In this document: positions 25,775 to 34,733 of the stretch, piece by piece
Layout: each line of letters opens with the position of its first letter
Numbering within the stretch: the stretch's first letter is position 1
Assembly: GCF_025950095.1 (NCBI RefSeq)
Contig: NZ_JAPDDR010000008.1
Location: forward strand, 248,001-312,000
Origin: Luteolibacter rhizosphaerae
Lineage (GTDB): Bacteria; Verrucomicrobiota; Verrucomicrobiia; Verrucomicrobiales; Akkermansiaceae
Reading direction: 5' to 3'
DNA length: 64,000 nt
Program-made: the position numbers and the translations under genes
The notes under the pieces: generated by a model
Databases searched by the model: none
The model's input: only the letters and a program-made list of their open reading frames with translations
Told to the model about the DNA's origin: nothing

Positions 25775-26541
25775 GGGCGGAAGGTTTTCGCGAAGTCCTC
25801 CGCCTTGCGCTCCAGGTCGTCGCCCCCGGTCAGGCTGGTGAAAAGCTGCTCCAGGGAGCGGGCGCCATGGAGCGCCACCAGCTCCGCGGGAGAGCCATCG
25901 ACCTGCAGGCGGCCCTTGTCGATGATCAGCACGCGGTCGCAGACCCGCTCCACCACGTCGAGGATGTGCGAGCTGTAAACGATCGCCTTGCCTTCGCGCG
26001 CGAGGGTCTGGATCAGTGCTTTGAATCCCACCGCGGCATTCGCATCCAGGCCGTCGAGCGGCTCGTCAAAGAAGACCACCGGAGGATTGTGAAGCAGCGC
26101 CGCGGTGATCACCACCTTGCGGCGCATGCCCTTCGAGTAGGCGCCCAGCAACTTGTCGGTGAGCGTGTCGAAACTGAGATCGAAGAAGGCGATGAACTGG
26201 CGGATCCGTTCGCGGGCCGCCTCCGCCGGTATGCCATACAGGGCGGCCACCATCTCCAGGTATTCCAGACCGGTCAGCGACTCGAAGACGGCCCCCGAAT
26301 CCGGCACGAATCCCACGCAGCGCTTCACCTCCATGGGGTCCTTCAGCAGATCATGTCCGCAGATTGTCGCGGTTCCCGAGGTAGGCACCAGCAGCCCCGT
26401 CAGCATCTTCAGCGTGGTCGATTTGCCGGCACCATTCGGGCCCAATAGTCCCACGATCTGGCCTGCAGGGATATCCAGTGAGAGTGCATCCACCGCGACC
26501 TGTGAGCCGAAGTGCTTGGTAAGTCTTTGGAGGGATATCAC
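25771..26541 (-). CDS. ABC transporter ATP-binding protein
   Basis: The 256-residue ATPase has Walker A GPNGAGKST, a degenerate signature YSKGM, Walker B VVFFDEPLDGLD and the switch His in SSHILD. It resembles the CcmA/NatA branch that pairs with ABC-2 permeases. It is translated first and overlaps the permease gene by 4 bases. It should energise export of an unknown substrate across the inner membrane. Confidence 0.93.
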   Translation of the reverse strand: MISLQRLTKHFGSQVAVDALSLDIPAGQIVGLLGPNGAGKSTTLKMLTGLLVPTSGTATICGHDLLKDPMEVKRCVGFVPDSGAVFESLTGLEYLEMVAALYGIPAEAARERIRQFIAFFDLSFDTLTDKLLGAYSKGMRRKVVITAALLHNPPVVFFDEPLDGLDANAAVGFKALIQTLAREGKAIVYSSHILDVVERVCDRVLIIDKGRLQVDGSPAELVALHGARSLEQLFTSLTGGDDLERKAEDFAKTFRP

Positions 26542-26603
26542 GCCGGGCTCAATCTGGGCGAGGAAGGGCGGGGATACGATGAGAAATCATCTCGCTTGGG
26601 ACT

Positions 26604-27230
26604 TCACGATTTGAGCCACCCCGCCAACTGCGCGGCTGCCACCAGGGATTTCACATGCTGCCAGAGCTCCGCGGAAACCCCCTCGATCACGCCCGCGCGT
26701 CCGAGCACCTGTTCCGTCGTGATGCCGTGCTCGGACCAGGTCCCGCCACCATTCGCATGGTTCTGGATCAGGGGCATCACCCGGTCGAGCGCGTTGGCAA
26801 ACTTCGCCTCCGGCGTCGCGGCTTCCTCGAACTCATGCCAGAGTTCCATGAACTCCGCCGCGCGCTCCGCAGGAAGCAGCCCGAAGATCCGGTCCGCTGC
26901 CGCCTGCTCGCGCTCAGCCTTTCCGCTCTGGTCGGCATAGCAGAAGGTATCTCCGGCATCGATCTCCACGATGTCGTGCAGCAGCAGCATCTTGATCACC
27001 CGCAACATGTCCATGGCGGGATTGATCTCCGGACCCAGCGTCATCGCCATCAGCGCCAGCGTCCAGCTATGCTCGGCCGAGTTCTCGCGGCGCGGCATGC
27101 CGATGGGGCGCGAACGGCGTTCCACCGCCTTGAGCTTCTCACATTCGATGATGAAGCTTAGCGCCGGAATGGTCACGGCGGCTGGCGGGACTTCCAAAGG
27201 ATGGGCTTCGGGGTCGATGGACGGAGCCAT
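26604..27230 (-). CDS. HD-domain phosphohydrolase (YfbR/HDDC2-like)
   Basis: The 208-residue product contains the HD metal site: ENSAEHSWTLALMAM, then LLLHDIVEIDAGDTF, with a later Asp in ANALDRVMPLIQNH. This pattern matches 5'-deoxynucleotidases of the YfbR/HDDC2 group, which dephosphorylate deoxynucleoside monophosphates. It is a single gene between the ABC operon and a LysR gene on the same strand. The substrate assignment is by family only. Confidence 0.85.
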   Translation of the reverse strand: MAPSIDPEAHPLEVPPAAVTIPALSFIIECEKLKAVERRSRPIGMPRRENSAEHSWTLALMAMTLGPEINPAMDMLRVIKMLLLHDIVEIDAGDTFCYADQSGKAEREQAAADRIFGLLPAERAAEFMELWHEFEEAATPEAKFANALDRVMPLIQNHANGGGTWSEHGITTEQVLGRAGVIEGVSAELWQHVKSLVAAAQLAGWLKS

Positions 27231-27258
27231 AGCGGGGTAGGGGAGAAATGTAAATCCG

Positions 27259-28137
27259 CTAGGGGCGCTGTTTCATCTCCTCCTTCAGGAGGCCTAGGAA
27301 GCGGGCCAGCGCGGGATTGGAATCGCCCTTGCGGCAGGCTGCCGCCACTGACCAAGCCGCGTCCTTGTCGCGGGAGGAATGAATGCGCATCCCCGGGAAG
27401 CGGCTGATGCCCACCGATTCCGGAATCACTGCCACGCCCAGCCCCGCCTGTACCAGCGCCAGCGCCGTGGTGAATTCCGGCACCTGCTGGACCACGCGGG
27501 GGTGAAAGCCATGCTTCGCGCAGAGCCGGATCATATGGCTGACGAATCCCGGCGAGCGTTCCTCGGAAATACTGACGAAGGGCATGTTCTTGCACTCCGC
27601 CAGACCCGCATTTGGCGGCAGCGGCAGCGCGGTGGAAGAGACCAGCACGAGACGGTCCTTGATCGCCGGCAGTAGCTTGAAGTTTTCCTTCGTGGGCAGC
27701 CGGATGAAGCCCAGATCCAGATCGCCGGAGCGTAGCGCGGCCTCTTGCTCCGCGGTGGACATGTCGCGCAGGCCGACCTCGATTCCCGGCGCGATCTCCC
27801 GCAACTTTACGATCAGCCGCGGAACCAGCTCCAGCGTGTGGAAGCCGAAGCCGATATTCAGCCGCCCGCTTTCGCCCGCGGCGGTGTTGCGTGCCCGTTC
27901 CATCAGCCGGTCGAATTCCGTCACCGCAGTTCTCGCGTCCTTCAGGAACTGCTTGCCGAAACCGCTCAACGCCGTGCCGTGACGCCCGCGCTCGAAGAGC
28001 GGGCTGCCCAGCTCGTCCTCCATTCTCCGGATCTGCTTGGTCAGTGCCGGTTGGCTGAGGTGCAGGAGCGAGGCCGCGCGACCGAAGTGCAACTGCTCGG
28101 CCAGCAGGACGAAGGATTTCAGTTCACGCATTTCCAT
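27259..28137 (-). CDS. LysR-type transcriptional regulator (divergent from second MFS gene)
   Basis: The product is a 292-residue LysR protein with the HTH LKSFVLLAEQLHFGRAASLLHLSQPALTKQIRRME and an effector domain starting GRLNIGFGFHTLELVPRL. The CbnR/CatR-like layout suggests a small aromatic or organic-acid effector, which is inference. It diverges from the MFS gene at 28208 across a ~70-base gap that probably holds the operator. Confidence 0.92.
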   Translation of the reverse strand: MEMRELKSFVLLAEQLHFGRAASLLHLSQPALTKQIRRMEDELGSPLFERGRHGTALSGFGKQFLKDARTAVTEFDRLMERARNTAAGESGRLNIGFGFHTLELVPRLIVKLREIAPGIEVGLRDMSTAEQEAALRSGDLDLGFIRLPTKENFKLLPAIKDRLVLVSSTALPLPPNAGLAECKNMPFVSISEERSPGFVSHMIRLCAKHGFHPRVVQQVPEFTTALALVQAGLGVAVIPESVGISRFPGMRIHSSRDKDAAWSVAAACRKGDSNPALARFLGLLKEEMKQRP

Positions 28138-28207
28138 AACCTGAGGCTATCACAGTCATGAGAAGTTGCCATTGGAAGAATCGGGGCATTTCCGGCATGG
28201 TCAACGC

Positions 28208-29389
28208 GTGAATCAGGAAGCCGCTTGCAACGCACTCCCGGGCACGCTCGCGAACAATCACGCCCGCACCCGCTTCTCCGCTTCGCTCCTCTTCCTTGTC
28301 GATGGCATCGGCTTCGGTACTTGGGCGGCTCTCATCCCCTCGATCAAGCAGCGCTTCGCGCTCGGCGAGTCCGGTCTCAGCATCGTGCTGCTTGCCATTG
28401 TCGCAGGCGCGTTGCTCTCGATGTCTTTGGTTGGCCGCGCGCTCGCCAAGCGCGGAAGCAAGGCCATGCTGAGCGGGCTGGCTCCGGGCTACGGCATTGC
28501 TCTCGCCCTGCTCGTCCTTGCACCCGGCTTTGGCTGGCTGCTTGCCGCCGGGGTTCTCTTCGGCGCTTTCAAGGGGGCTCTGGATGTCTCGGTGAATGCG
28601 CAGGCGATCACGATCGAGAACGCGATGGCGCGCCCGATCATGTCCACCTTCCAAGGGCTCTGGAGTCTCGGCGGTTTGATTGCCGCGCTGCTTGTCGGCC
28701 TCGCTCTCCGGCAGGGCATGTCCGGCGTGGTGATCGGATTGGGCATCGCGGCCGCCTTGGTTGTCGTGGCGCTGGCCAGCGTCGGAAGCTTGGCGACGGG
28801 GGATGCCTCCACGGTCGAGCGCAAGCGTGGCTTCGCGCTGCCCAATCGCCGTCTCCTGAAGATCGGCGCGCTCGCCTTTCTCGCGCTCTTCTCGGAAGGC
28901 GTGATGCTGGATTGGAGCGCGGTCTACGCCCGCAGCGTCTCCGGCGCGGCGGAGTGGCTGGCACCGCTTGCCTTCGGCGTGTTCTCGCTCTCGATGGCTA
29001 CCGGGCGCTTCATGGGCGATTGGATCGCGGCACGCTATGGCGGTCCTTCGGTGATGCGTTTCAGCGGGGTGCTTGCTTTCATCGGCATGCTTCTGATGAT
29101 CCTCGTGAAAGTCTGGCCGGTGACCTTCCTGGGTTTGGGCTTCATGGGCATTGGCGTGGCGAATCTCGTTCCCGTCTTGCTCGGGGCCGCGGGTCGCGCT
29201 CATGAGCAGAGCGTGGCGCAGGGTGTCGCCACGGCCTCGGTCATCGGCTACTTCGGCTTCCTCGCCGGACCGCCGGCCATCGGTGGCCTCAGCCACTGGA
29301 TCGGCCTGCCCGGGGCCTTCTCGGTAGTGCTGCTCTTCGCACTTTTGCTGGCTATTCCGGGCCCGAAGATCCTCCGATCCGCCTCCTGA
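28208..29389 (+). CDS. MFS transporter
   Basis: I place the start at the GTG at 28208 (393 aa), which follows the divergent regulator and precedes the first helix (LLFLVDGIGFGTWAALIPSI). About twelve helices are visible, and the GRALAKRGSKAML loop is the MFS helix 2-3 signature. The helical pattern resembles the YbjJ/fucose-permease-like group. It is likely under control of the adjacent LysR protein. The substrate is unknown. Confidence 0.87.
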   Translation: MNQEAACNALPGTLANNHARTRFSASLLFLVDGIGFGTWAALIPSIKQRFALGESGLSIVLLAIVAGALLSMSLVGRALAKRGSKAMLSGLAPGYGIALALLVLAPGFGWLLAAGVLFGAFKGALDVSVNAQAITIENAMARPIMSTFQGLWSLGGLIAALLVGLALRQGMSGVVIGLGIAAALVVVALASVGSLATGDASTVERKRGFALPNRRLLKIGALAFLALFSEGVMLDWSAVYARSVSGAAEWLAPLAFGVFSLSMATGRFMGDWIAARYGGPSVMRFSGVLAFIGMLLMILVKVWPVTFLGLGFMGIGVANLVPVLLGAAGRAHEQSVAQGVATASVIGYFGFLAGPPAIGGLSHWIGLPGAFSVVLLFALLLAIPGPKILRSAS

Positions 29390-29489
29390 TCGCTGCCATC
29401 GGCGGGACCGATCGCCCTTATCGGAAGATGCGATTGGCCGCCGGATCGGTTTCGGGGAATGATGGCGGCCAGTCAGCACTCTTGCCGCC

Positions 29490-30440
29490 ATGGAACTCTA
29501 CCAACTCCGCACCTTTCTCGCCGTCGCTGAAGAGCAGAACCTGACGCGCGCCGCGGAGAAGCTTTTCACCAGCCAGCCCGCCGTCAGCGCGCAGATCAAG
29601 TCGTTGGAGGATGAAGTGGGCGTGCGCCTTTTCGATCGCGGTGCGAAGGGTATGAAGCTGACCCGCGCCGGCGAGGTGCTGCGCGAGCAGGCCCGGCGGA
29701 TTGTCGATGCCGCCCGCGATTTCAAGCACAGCGCGGACAATCTCCGCGGCGCCGTTTCCGGCGAACTCGTCTTCGGCGTGAACAACCGGCCGGAGGTGCT
29801 GCGCCTGGTGGAGATCCTGCGCTCGATCACGTCCGAGCATCCCGAACTTTCCTTCGAACTGGTGAACGGCAGCAGCGGCGTCGTGCTGCAGGGAATCGAG
29901 GATGGCTCGATTTCGATCAGTTTTTTCGAGGGCGAGTGCAGCTCGTCCAAGGTTGCATTCTATGAACTCGATCGCATCGAGCTGTGCATCGCGGCTCCGG
30001 TGGCTTGGGCGGAGGAGCTGGCGCTTCCCGATTGGAAGCTGCTTGAGACGAAACCCTGGATCTTCGTTTCGCAGGCTTGTTCGTACTCGCGTTACATCCA
30101 GCGCATCAGCGAGGAGCAGGGCCTTCAGCTCAATCGCCGCTTCCAGGTGAACGAGGATCTCACCGTCCTGAATATGGTCGCAGAGGGCCTCGCCCTCACC
30201 GTCACCGCCGTGAATCAGATCGAAGCGAACGGCTTCCAGGATCGCGTCGTCGCCCTGCCTCACTTCCGCGCCTCGGTGCCTCTGTGCATCGGCTACCTCG
30301 CGGCGAATGAATCCGATCCATCCATCGCCGCGGTGCTGAACCACGTCCTCCGGGTCTGGAATCATCCCGCGGCCCAAGCTCCCGCCCAGCCGGATGTCAT
30401 TCCATTCCGGGCCTCGGGCAAATCCCGCAAACGCTCATGA
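29490..30440 (+). CDS. LysR-type transcriptional regulator (coupled to DUF2917 gene)
   Basis: The 316-residue product has the HTH LRTFLAVAEEQNLTRAAEKLFTSQPAVSAQIKSLE and a substrate-binding domain. Its stop codon overlaps the ATG of the DUF2917 gene (ATGA), so the two are translationally coupled. A LysR gene followed by a small DUF2917 gene is a recurring arrangement in bacteria, but its function is not known to me. Confidence 0.92.
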   Translation: MELYQLRTFLAVAEEQNLTRAAEKLFTSQPAVSAQIKSLEDEVGVRLFDRGAKGMKLTRAGEVLREQARRIVDAARDFKHSADNLRGAVSGELVFGVNNRPEVLRLVEILRSITSEHPELSFELVNGSSGVVLQGIEDGSISISFFEGECSSSKVAFYELDRIELCIAAPVAWAEELALPDWKLLETKPWIFVSQACSYSRYIQRISEEQGLQLNRRFQVNEDLTVLNMVAEGLALTVTAVNQIEANGFQDRVVALPHFRASVPLCIGYLAANESDPSIAAVLNHVLRVWNHPAAQAPAQPDVIPFRASGKSRKRS

Positions 30441-30721
30441 ACGCCTGTATCCCTGCCATGAATCCCTTTGTCCAAGTGCCCGCGGCTTTTCGCCGTGGCA
30501 AGGCACCGTCGATGCGGCTCGCGTACGGCCAGGTGTTCTCCCGTTTGCTCGATGCCTCGGAGACCCTCCGCTTCCGCGTGATCTCCGGGCATCTCTGGAT
30601 CACCATGGAAGGCCGGCGCGAGGACTATCACCTCAGTTCCGGGGAAATCCTTTCCATGGACGGACCGGGACGCTTGGTTGCCGAGGGCATCGAGGATGGT
30701 GCCGTGGTGGAGATCGCCTAA
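30437..30721 (+). CDS. DUF2917 family small protein
   Basis: The 94-residue protein shows the DUF2917 pattern: LRFRVISGHLWITMEGRREDYHLSSGEIL. This is a compact cupin-like beta fold without obvious metal ligands. It is coupled to the upstream LysR gene by a 4-base overlap and may modulate that regulator. Its stop overlaps the stop of the convergent GNAT gene by 4 bases. Molecular role unknown. Confidence 0.75.
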   Translation: MNACIPAMNPFVQVPAAFRRGKAPSMRLAYGQVFSRLLDASETLRFRVISGHLWITMEGRREDYHLSSGEILSMDGPGRLVAEGIEDGAVVEIA

Positions 30722-31161
30722 TAGCGTCTCGCCATCATCACCATCTTCGGGCTCAGGTAAAAGCCTTCCTTCTCGTAGAAGCTCTGCGCCGCCGTGTCGC
30801 GCGCGGTAAGCGTGTAGATCCGTGCCACGCCCGCCGCCTGCAAACGCCGGTGGAGGTCCGTGAGCAAGCTGCTGCCGATACCCTCGCGCTGACGCGTGTT
30901 CGCGACGCAGAACTCCAGCAGGAAGTAATGCATCTCCTCCTGATAGCGCTGCGAGTAGCCGAAGGCCATGCCCACGATCTCCGCTCCATCCTCCGCGATC
31001 AGTCCGAGAAAGTGGGGCGTCCGCGCGCAATCGGCGATTCGCTGCAGGGCGCTGTTGGCGGTCCATGCCTCGTTCCATGGTGGCGCATTGAAGGCCTCCA
31101 TGAAGAAGTCGGCGCAGTCCGTCCAATCGGCGGGGACCGTCTCGCGAATGGTGATGCTCAT
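30718..31161 (-). CDS. GNAT family N-acetyltransferase (downstream)
   Basis: The 147-residue product has the GNAT core with an acetyl-CoA loop in NTRQREGIGSSLLTDL and the late RDTAAQSFYEKEGFY segment typical of this fold. It acetylates an unknown amine. It is the second of two adjacent GNAT genes read in the same direction and overlapping by 4 bases, so they are co-translated. Confidence 0.85.
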   Translation of the reverse strand: MSITIRETVPADWTDCADFFMEAFNAPPWNEAWTANSALQRIADCARTPHFLGLIAEDGAEIVGMAFGYSQRYQEEMHYFLLEFCVANTRQREGIGSSLLTDLHRRLQAAGVARIYTLTARDTAAQSFYEKEGFYLSPKMVMMARRY

Positions 31162-31679
31162 GGGGCGGGCGAGGGGTTCAAGTGCTTCGACAGGATCACG
31201 CTGATGTAGTTGGTCGAACTCCAGTCCACCCGCTCTACCTCGCGGAAGCCGCAGCGTCCATACCAGTCGCGCAAATGATGCGCCCCTTCTGCCGTGTCGA
31301 GCGCAAGCTCTTCGGCATCTCGCGAGCGCGCCTCGTCCTCCATCAGCCTCAGAAGCCGTCCACCCAAGCCGCGACCCTGCCAGTCCGGTCTAACCCCGAA
31401 TTGCCCGAAAGAGAACACCCCGGGCCTGCGATACCATCCGCAGGACGATTCCGGATCGCTGCCATAAAGTGTCACCGTGGCCACGATCTCGCCCTCCACT
31501 TCTGCCACGAATGGGAAGCCGCGCTTCAAGCGCATCAAGGTGACTTCGTCGTCTTGATGGGTCGCCGTGTAGCGTAGCCCCATCTCCGCCAGCTTGGCAT
31601 AGGCCGCATGCAGCATCGCGGTGATCGGAGCAATCGCATCGTCCTCCCGATAGGCACGGATCACGGGAGTGGCGGGCAT
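31158..31679 (-). CDS. GNAT family N-acetyltransferase (upstream)
   Basis: The 173-residue product carries FGVRPDWQGRGLGGRLLRLMEDEA, the acetyl-CoA pyrophosphate loop, and HLRDWYGRCGFREVERV near the end. The family is clear, the substrate is not. It is the first gene of a two-gene GNAT operon. The 196 bases upstream show no gene and presumably contain promoters for this operon and the divergent antiporter gene. Confidence 0.87.
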   Translation of the reverse strand: MPATPVIRAYREDDAIAPITAMLHAAYAKLAEMGLRYTATHQDDEVTLMRLKRGFPFVAEVEGEIVATVTLYGSDPESSCGWYRRPGVFSFGQFGVRPDWQGRGLGGRLLRLMEDEARSRDAEELALDTAEGAHHLRDWYGRCGFREVERVDWSSTNYISVILSKHLNPSPAP

Positions 31680-31875
31680 GACCGGAGTCTAACCGCTTCT
31701 GTGCGTGCCTGTCGATTCACTGGCTTTCATTGCGCGCGAGGTCGCCCCTACGCTGTAGTGGAAACCCCTAAAAGGCCGATATCGTGCAAAAAGTCGCAGA
31801 CAAGAGGTCGAAGCTCCGTAGGGTGGGGCGGCGTTTTTCTCCCTACCTCACCACAGCTTATTTCCCTGTCCCGAC

Positions 31876-33615
31876 ATGCATGATTTGATCCTCACCTTCA
31901 CGGGTGGCCTTGGTGCCGCGGTCCTTCTCGGCTTCATTTCCCATCGCATGGGCCTCTCGCCCATCGTCGGGTATTTGCTCGCGGGGATCGTGGTGAGTCC
32001 CCACACGCCCGGCTTCGTGGCGGACCGGCATCTCGCGGAGCAGATGGCTCATATCGGGGTGATCCTCTTGATGTTCGGCGTGGGCCTGCACTTCCATTTC
32101 AAGGAGCTGCTGGCAGTGAAACGGATCGCCGTTCCGGGTGCCGTGGTGCAGAGCGCCGTGGCCACCATCTTGAGCATGCTGATCATGCGCGCTTTCGGTT
32201 GGTCGTGGACAGAGGGAGCGGTCTTCGGGATGGCCATCGCGGTGGCCAGTACCGTGGTTCTCACCCGCATCCTGGTGGATAACAACCACCTCCACACCCC
32301 CACCGGGCACATCGCCATCGGCTGGCTGGTGGTGGAGGATATCTTCACGGTTTTCGTGCTCGTCCTGCTGCCCGCGATCTTCGGCGGAGACGCCAACGCC
32401 GGGGGCGGCGGGATCGCGATGGCCTTGGTGTGGACCACCCTCAAGATCGGCGCGCTGATTGCTTTCACTTTCATCGTCGGCGGCTGGGCCATTCCCCGCT
32501 TGCTCACCTTGGTTGCCCGCACCGGCTCGCGCGAACTCTTCACGCTCACCATCCTCGTCCTCGCGCTGGGGATTGCCGTGGGCTCGGCGAAGTTCTTCGG
32601 CGTTTCGATGGAACTCGGCGCCTTCCTCGCCGGAATGGTGGTCGGACGCTCCGAGTTCAGCAACCGGGCCGCCATCGATGCCCTGCCCATGAAGGATGCC
32701 TTCGCCGTGCTGTTCTTCGTTTCGGTCGGCATGCTCTTCGATCTCAAGAGCTTCTTGGACAATCCTTGGCTCGCCGCGGCCACCCTCGCCATCGTGGTCA
32801 TCGGCAAGCCCTTGGCCGCCATCGCCATTACGATCGCGCTGCGCTATCCGCTCCGCACCGCCCTGTCCGTGGGGGCTGTCCTCTCCCAGATTGGCGAGTT
32901 CTCCTTCATCGTCGCTACCCTGGGCATGCAGTACGGGGTGGTGAACGAACAGGCCTTCAATGCCCTCGTCGCCACCGCGATCCTCTCGATCACGCTTTCC
33001 CCGCTGCTCTACAAGGCGGTGGGTCCCGTCGAACGCTGGGTGGCCGCCCGTCCGGCCCTCTGGAAACTGCTCAACCGCGTGGAGATCAAGGACAACGGGG
33101 ACGGCGAACCGGAATCGGACGGCTTCACCCGCCGCGCGCTGGTAGTGGGTTATGGTCCGGTCGGCCGCACCTTGGCCAGGCTGCTGAAGGACAACGGCTT
33201 CTCTCCCGTGATCGTCGAGATGAACGTGGATACGGTGCAAGGCCTGAAGTCCTCGGGAGAACGCGCCTTCTACGGCGACGCCAGCCACCCCGAGACTCTC
33301 AAATCGGCCGGGGCCGCCAAGGCTGACATCCTGATCCTCAGTGCCTCCAGTGTCAGCATGGGCCGTGAGGTGATCATCGAGGCGAAACGCCTGAACCCTT
33401 CCATCAAGGTTCTGGTCCGCACTTCCTACCTTCGGGAGGCCGACGAGCTTCTCGATGCCGGGGCCGACGAGGTTTTCTCGGGCGAGGGTGAGGTGGCTTT
33501 GTCCATGACCGAGAGTGTCTTACGGGGATTCGGTGCGACTGCCGAGCAGCTCGACCGCGAGAACGAACGCGTCCGCCGGGAGTTCTTCCCGCACCACGAA
33601 CCCGCCGTCCGCTGA
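31876..33615 (+). CDS. CPA2 cation:proton antiporter with TrkA-N domain (YbaL/Kef type)
   Basis: The 579-residue protein has about twelve membrane helices (1-395) of the Na+/H+-exchanger type (LGFISHRMGLSPIVGYLLAGIVV, GWLVVEDIFTVFVLVLLP). It is followed by a cytoplasmic TrkA-N nucleotide-binding domain (VVGYGPVGRTLARLLKDNGFSPVIVEMN). The order matches YbaL of E. coli. It probably exchanges K+ or Na+ for protons at the inner membrane, gated by a nucleotide. There is no KefF-like partner. A long hairpin follows its stop. Confidence 0.88.
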   Translation: MHDLILTFTGGLGAAVLLGFISHRMGLSPIVGYLLAGIVVSPHTPGFVADRHLAEQMAHIGVILLMFGVGLHFHFKELLAVKRIAVPGAVVQSAVATILSMLIMRAFGWSWTEGAVFGMAIAVASTVVLTRILVDNNHLHTPTGHIAIGWLVVEDIFTVFVLVLLPAIFGGDANAGGGGIAMALVWTTLKIGALIAFTFIVGGWAIPRLLTLVARTGSRELFTLTILVLALGIAVGSAKFFGVSMELGAFLAGMVVGRSEFSNRAAIDALPMKDAFAVLFFVSVGMLFDLKSFLDNPWLAAATLAIVVIGKPLAAIAITIALRYPLRTALSVGAVLSQIGEFSFIVATLGMQYGVVNEQAFNALVATAILSITLSPLLYKAVGPVERWVAARPALWKLLNRVEIKDNGDGEPESDGFTRRALVVGYGPVGRTLARLLKDNGFSPVIVEMNVDTVQGLKSSGERAFYGDASHPETLKSAGAAKADILILSASSVSMGREVIIEAKRLNPSIKVLVRTSYLREADELLDAGADEVFSGEGEVALSMTESVLRGFGATAEQLDRENERVRREFFPHHEPAVR

Positions 33616-33625
33616 GGAATCCGGC

Positions 33626-33661
33626 CTCAATTGGAAAATCCATGCAGGTTTTCCAATTGAG
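33626..33661. terminator. Perfect 13-bp hairpin between antiporter and TerC genes
   Basis: Arms 33626-33638 and 33649-33661 are exact inverted repeats (CTCAATTGGAAAA / TTTTCCAATTGAG) around a 10-base loop. The hairpin is 10 bases past the antiporter stop and 33 bases before the TerC start. It is AT-rich without a U-run after it, so it may be a weak terminator, an mRNA 5' structure of terC, or an operator. A related hairpin follows the TerC gene. Confidence 0.5.
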
Positions 33662-33694
33662 CGCATCTTCCTCAAATCGTTCTCTTCAAGGTTC

Positions 33695-34666
33695 ATGCTT
33701 GCTGAAACAACCGCTGCAATCCCCGTCTCTTGGTGGGTTGCCTTCAATGGCTTCGTCATCTTCATGCTCGCCCTCGATCTGGGCGTCTTCAATCGCAAGG
33801 CCCACGTGGTCAAATTGAAGGAGGCCCTTGGATGGACCGCGGTCTGGATCGCCTTGGCGATGGTCTTCAACCTCTGGGTCGGCTGGAAGCTCGGAGCCGA
33901 CGACGCCAAGGAGTTCTTGGCGGGTTATATCCTCGAGAAGTCGCTGTCCGTGGACAATGTCTTCGTTTTCGCGGTGATCTTCTCCTTCTTCAAGGTGCCG
34001 CGGGAGTACCAGCACAAGGTGCTCTTCTGGGGCATCTTCGGCGCCCTCGCCCTGCGCGCCGTGATGATCGCCGGCGGTGCCGCCCTGATCACGAATTTCG
34101 CCTGGATCATCTACATTTTCGCCGCCCTGCTGGTCTTCACCGGCTTCAAGATGTTCTTCCACGACGAGAACTCGGTGGACCCGGGCAAGAGCATCGCCAT
34201 CCGCCTTCTAAAGAAGGTGATGCCGATCACCCCCGGCTACGAGGGCAGCAAGTTCCTCGTGAAGAAAGACGGCCGCTGGTTCGCCACCCCGCTCTTTGCC
34301 GTGCTGCTTTGTGTGGAAGTCACCGACGTGATCTTCGCCGTCGATTCCATCCCCGCGATCTTCGCGATTACGACCGACACCTTCATCGTCTACACCTCTA
34401 ACGTCTTCGCGATCCTGGGCCTTCGTTCGCTCTACTTTGCCATCGCCGGAATCCTGCCCTACTTCCATTTCCTCAAGTATGGCCTGGGCGTGATCCTGAT
34501 CTTCGTCGGCGTGAAGATGTCCTTGGCGCACAGCCAGTGGAAGATCGATACGAACATCTCGCTCGGCGTGATTGCCGGTGTTCTCGCGATCTCCGTGATC
34601 GCCTCGATCATCCATCGCAAGCGCCACCCGCTGCCCGAGAACACCTTGGAATCCGGAAACGAATAA
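33695..34666 (+). CDS. TerC/Alx family membrane metal-homeostasis protein
   Basis: The ATG at 33695 (MLAETTAAIPVSWW) gives 323 residues with about eight or nine helices. Intramembrane acidic motifs are clear: LALDLGVFNRK, LEKSLSVDNVFVFAVIF and VEVTDVIFAVDSIPAIFAI. These match Alx/TerC proteins, implicated in manganese or other metal homeostasis at the inner membrane. E. coli alx is controlled by an RNA switch, but I cannot see that element here; the leader holds a palindrome instead. Confidence 0.9.
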   Translation: MLAETTAAIPVSWWVAFNGFVIFMLALDLGVFNRKAHVVKLKEALGWTAVWIALAMVFNLWVGWKLGADDAKEFLAGYILEKSLSVDNVFVFAVIFSFFKVPREYQHKVLFWGIFGALALRAVMIAGGAALITNFAWIIYIFAALLVFTGFKMFFHDENSVDPGKSIAIRLLKKVMPITPGYEGSKFLVKKDGRWFATPLFAVLLCVEVTDVIFAVDSIPAIFAITTDTFIVYTSNVFAILGLRSLYFAIAGILPYFHFLKYGLGVILIFVGVKMSLAHSQWKIDTNISLGVIAGVLAISVIASIIHRKRHPLPENTLESGNE

Positions 34667-34680
34667 ACCGGATTTCCAAG
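34645..34680. terminator. Hairpin overlapping the TerC stop codon
   Basis: Arms 34645-34656 and 34668-34680 pair over 12 bp with one bulged base, and the TAA stop (34664-34666) sits in the loop. The arms share the TTGGAA/TTTCCAA core with the hairpin upstream of the gene. There is no U-tract, so a terminator function is uncertain. Confidence 0.4.
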
Positions 34681-34733
34681 AATCTTGGCTGAAATTCGCG
34701 CGCTGCCGTGCTTAAGGTGGCGCGCCAAATCAC

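Noticed and set aside
31858-33288. Minus-strand 476-codon open frame over the antiporter gene
   Set aside because: His/Glu/Gly-rich shadow of a clear membrane transporter on the plus strand.
33616-33694. yybP-ykoY (manganese) riboswitch upstream of terC
   Set aside because: The 79-base leader is too short and lacks the conserved aptamer stem-loops; it is dominated by one palindrome.
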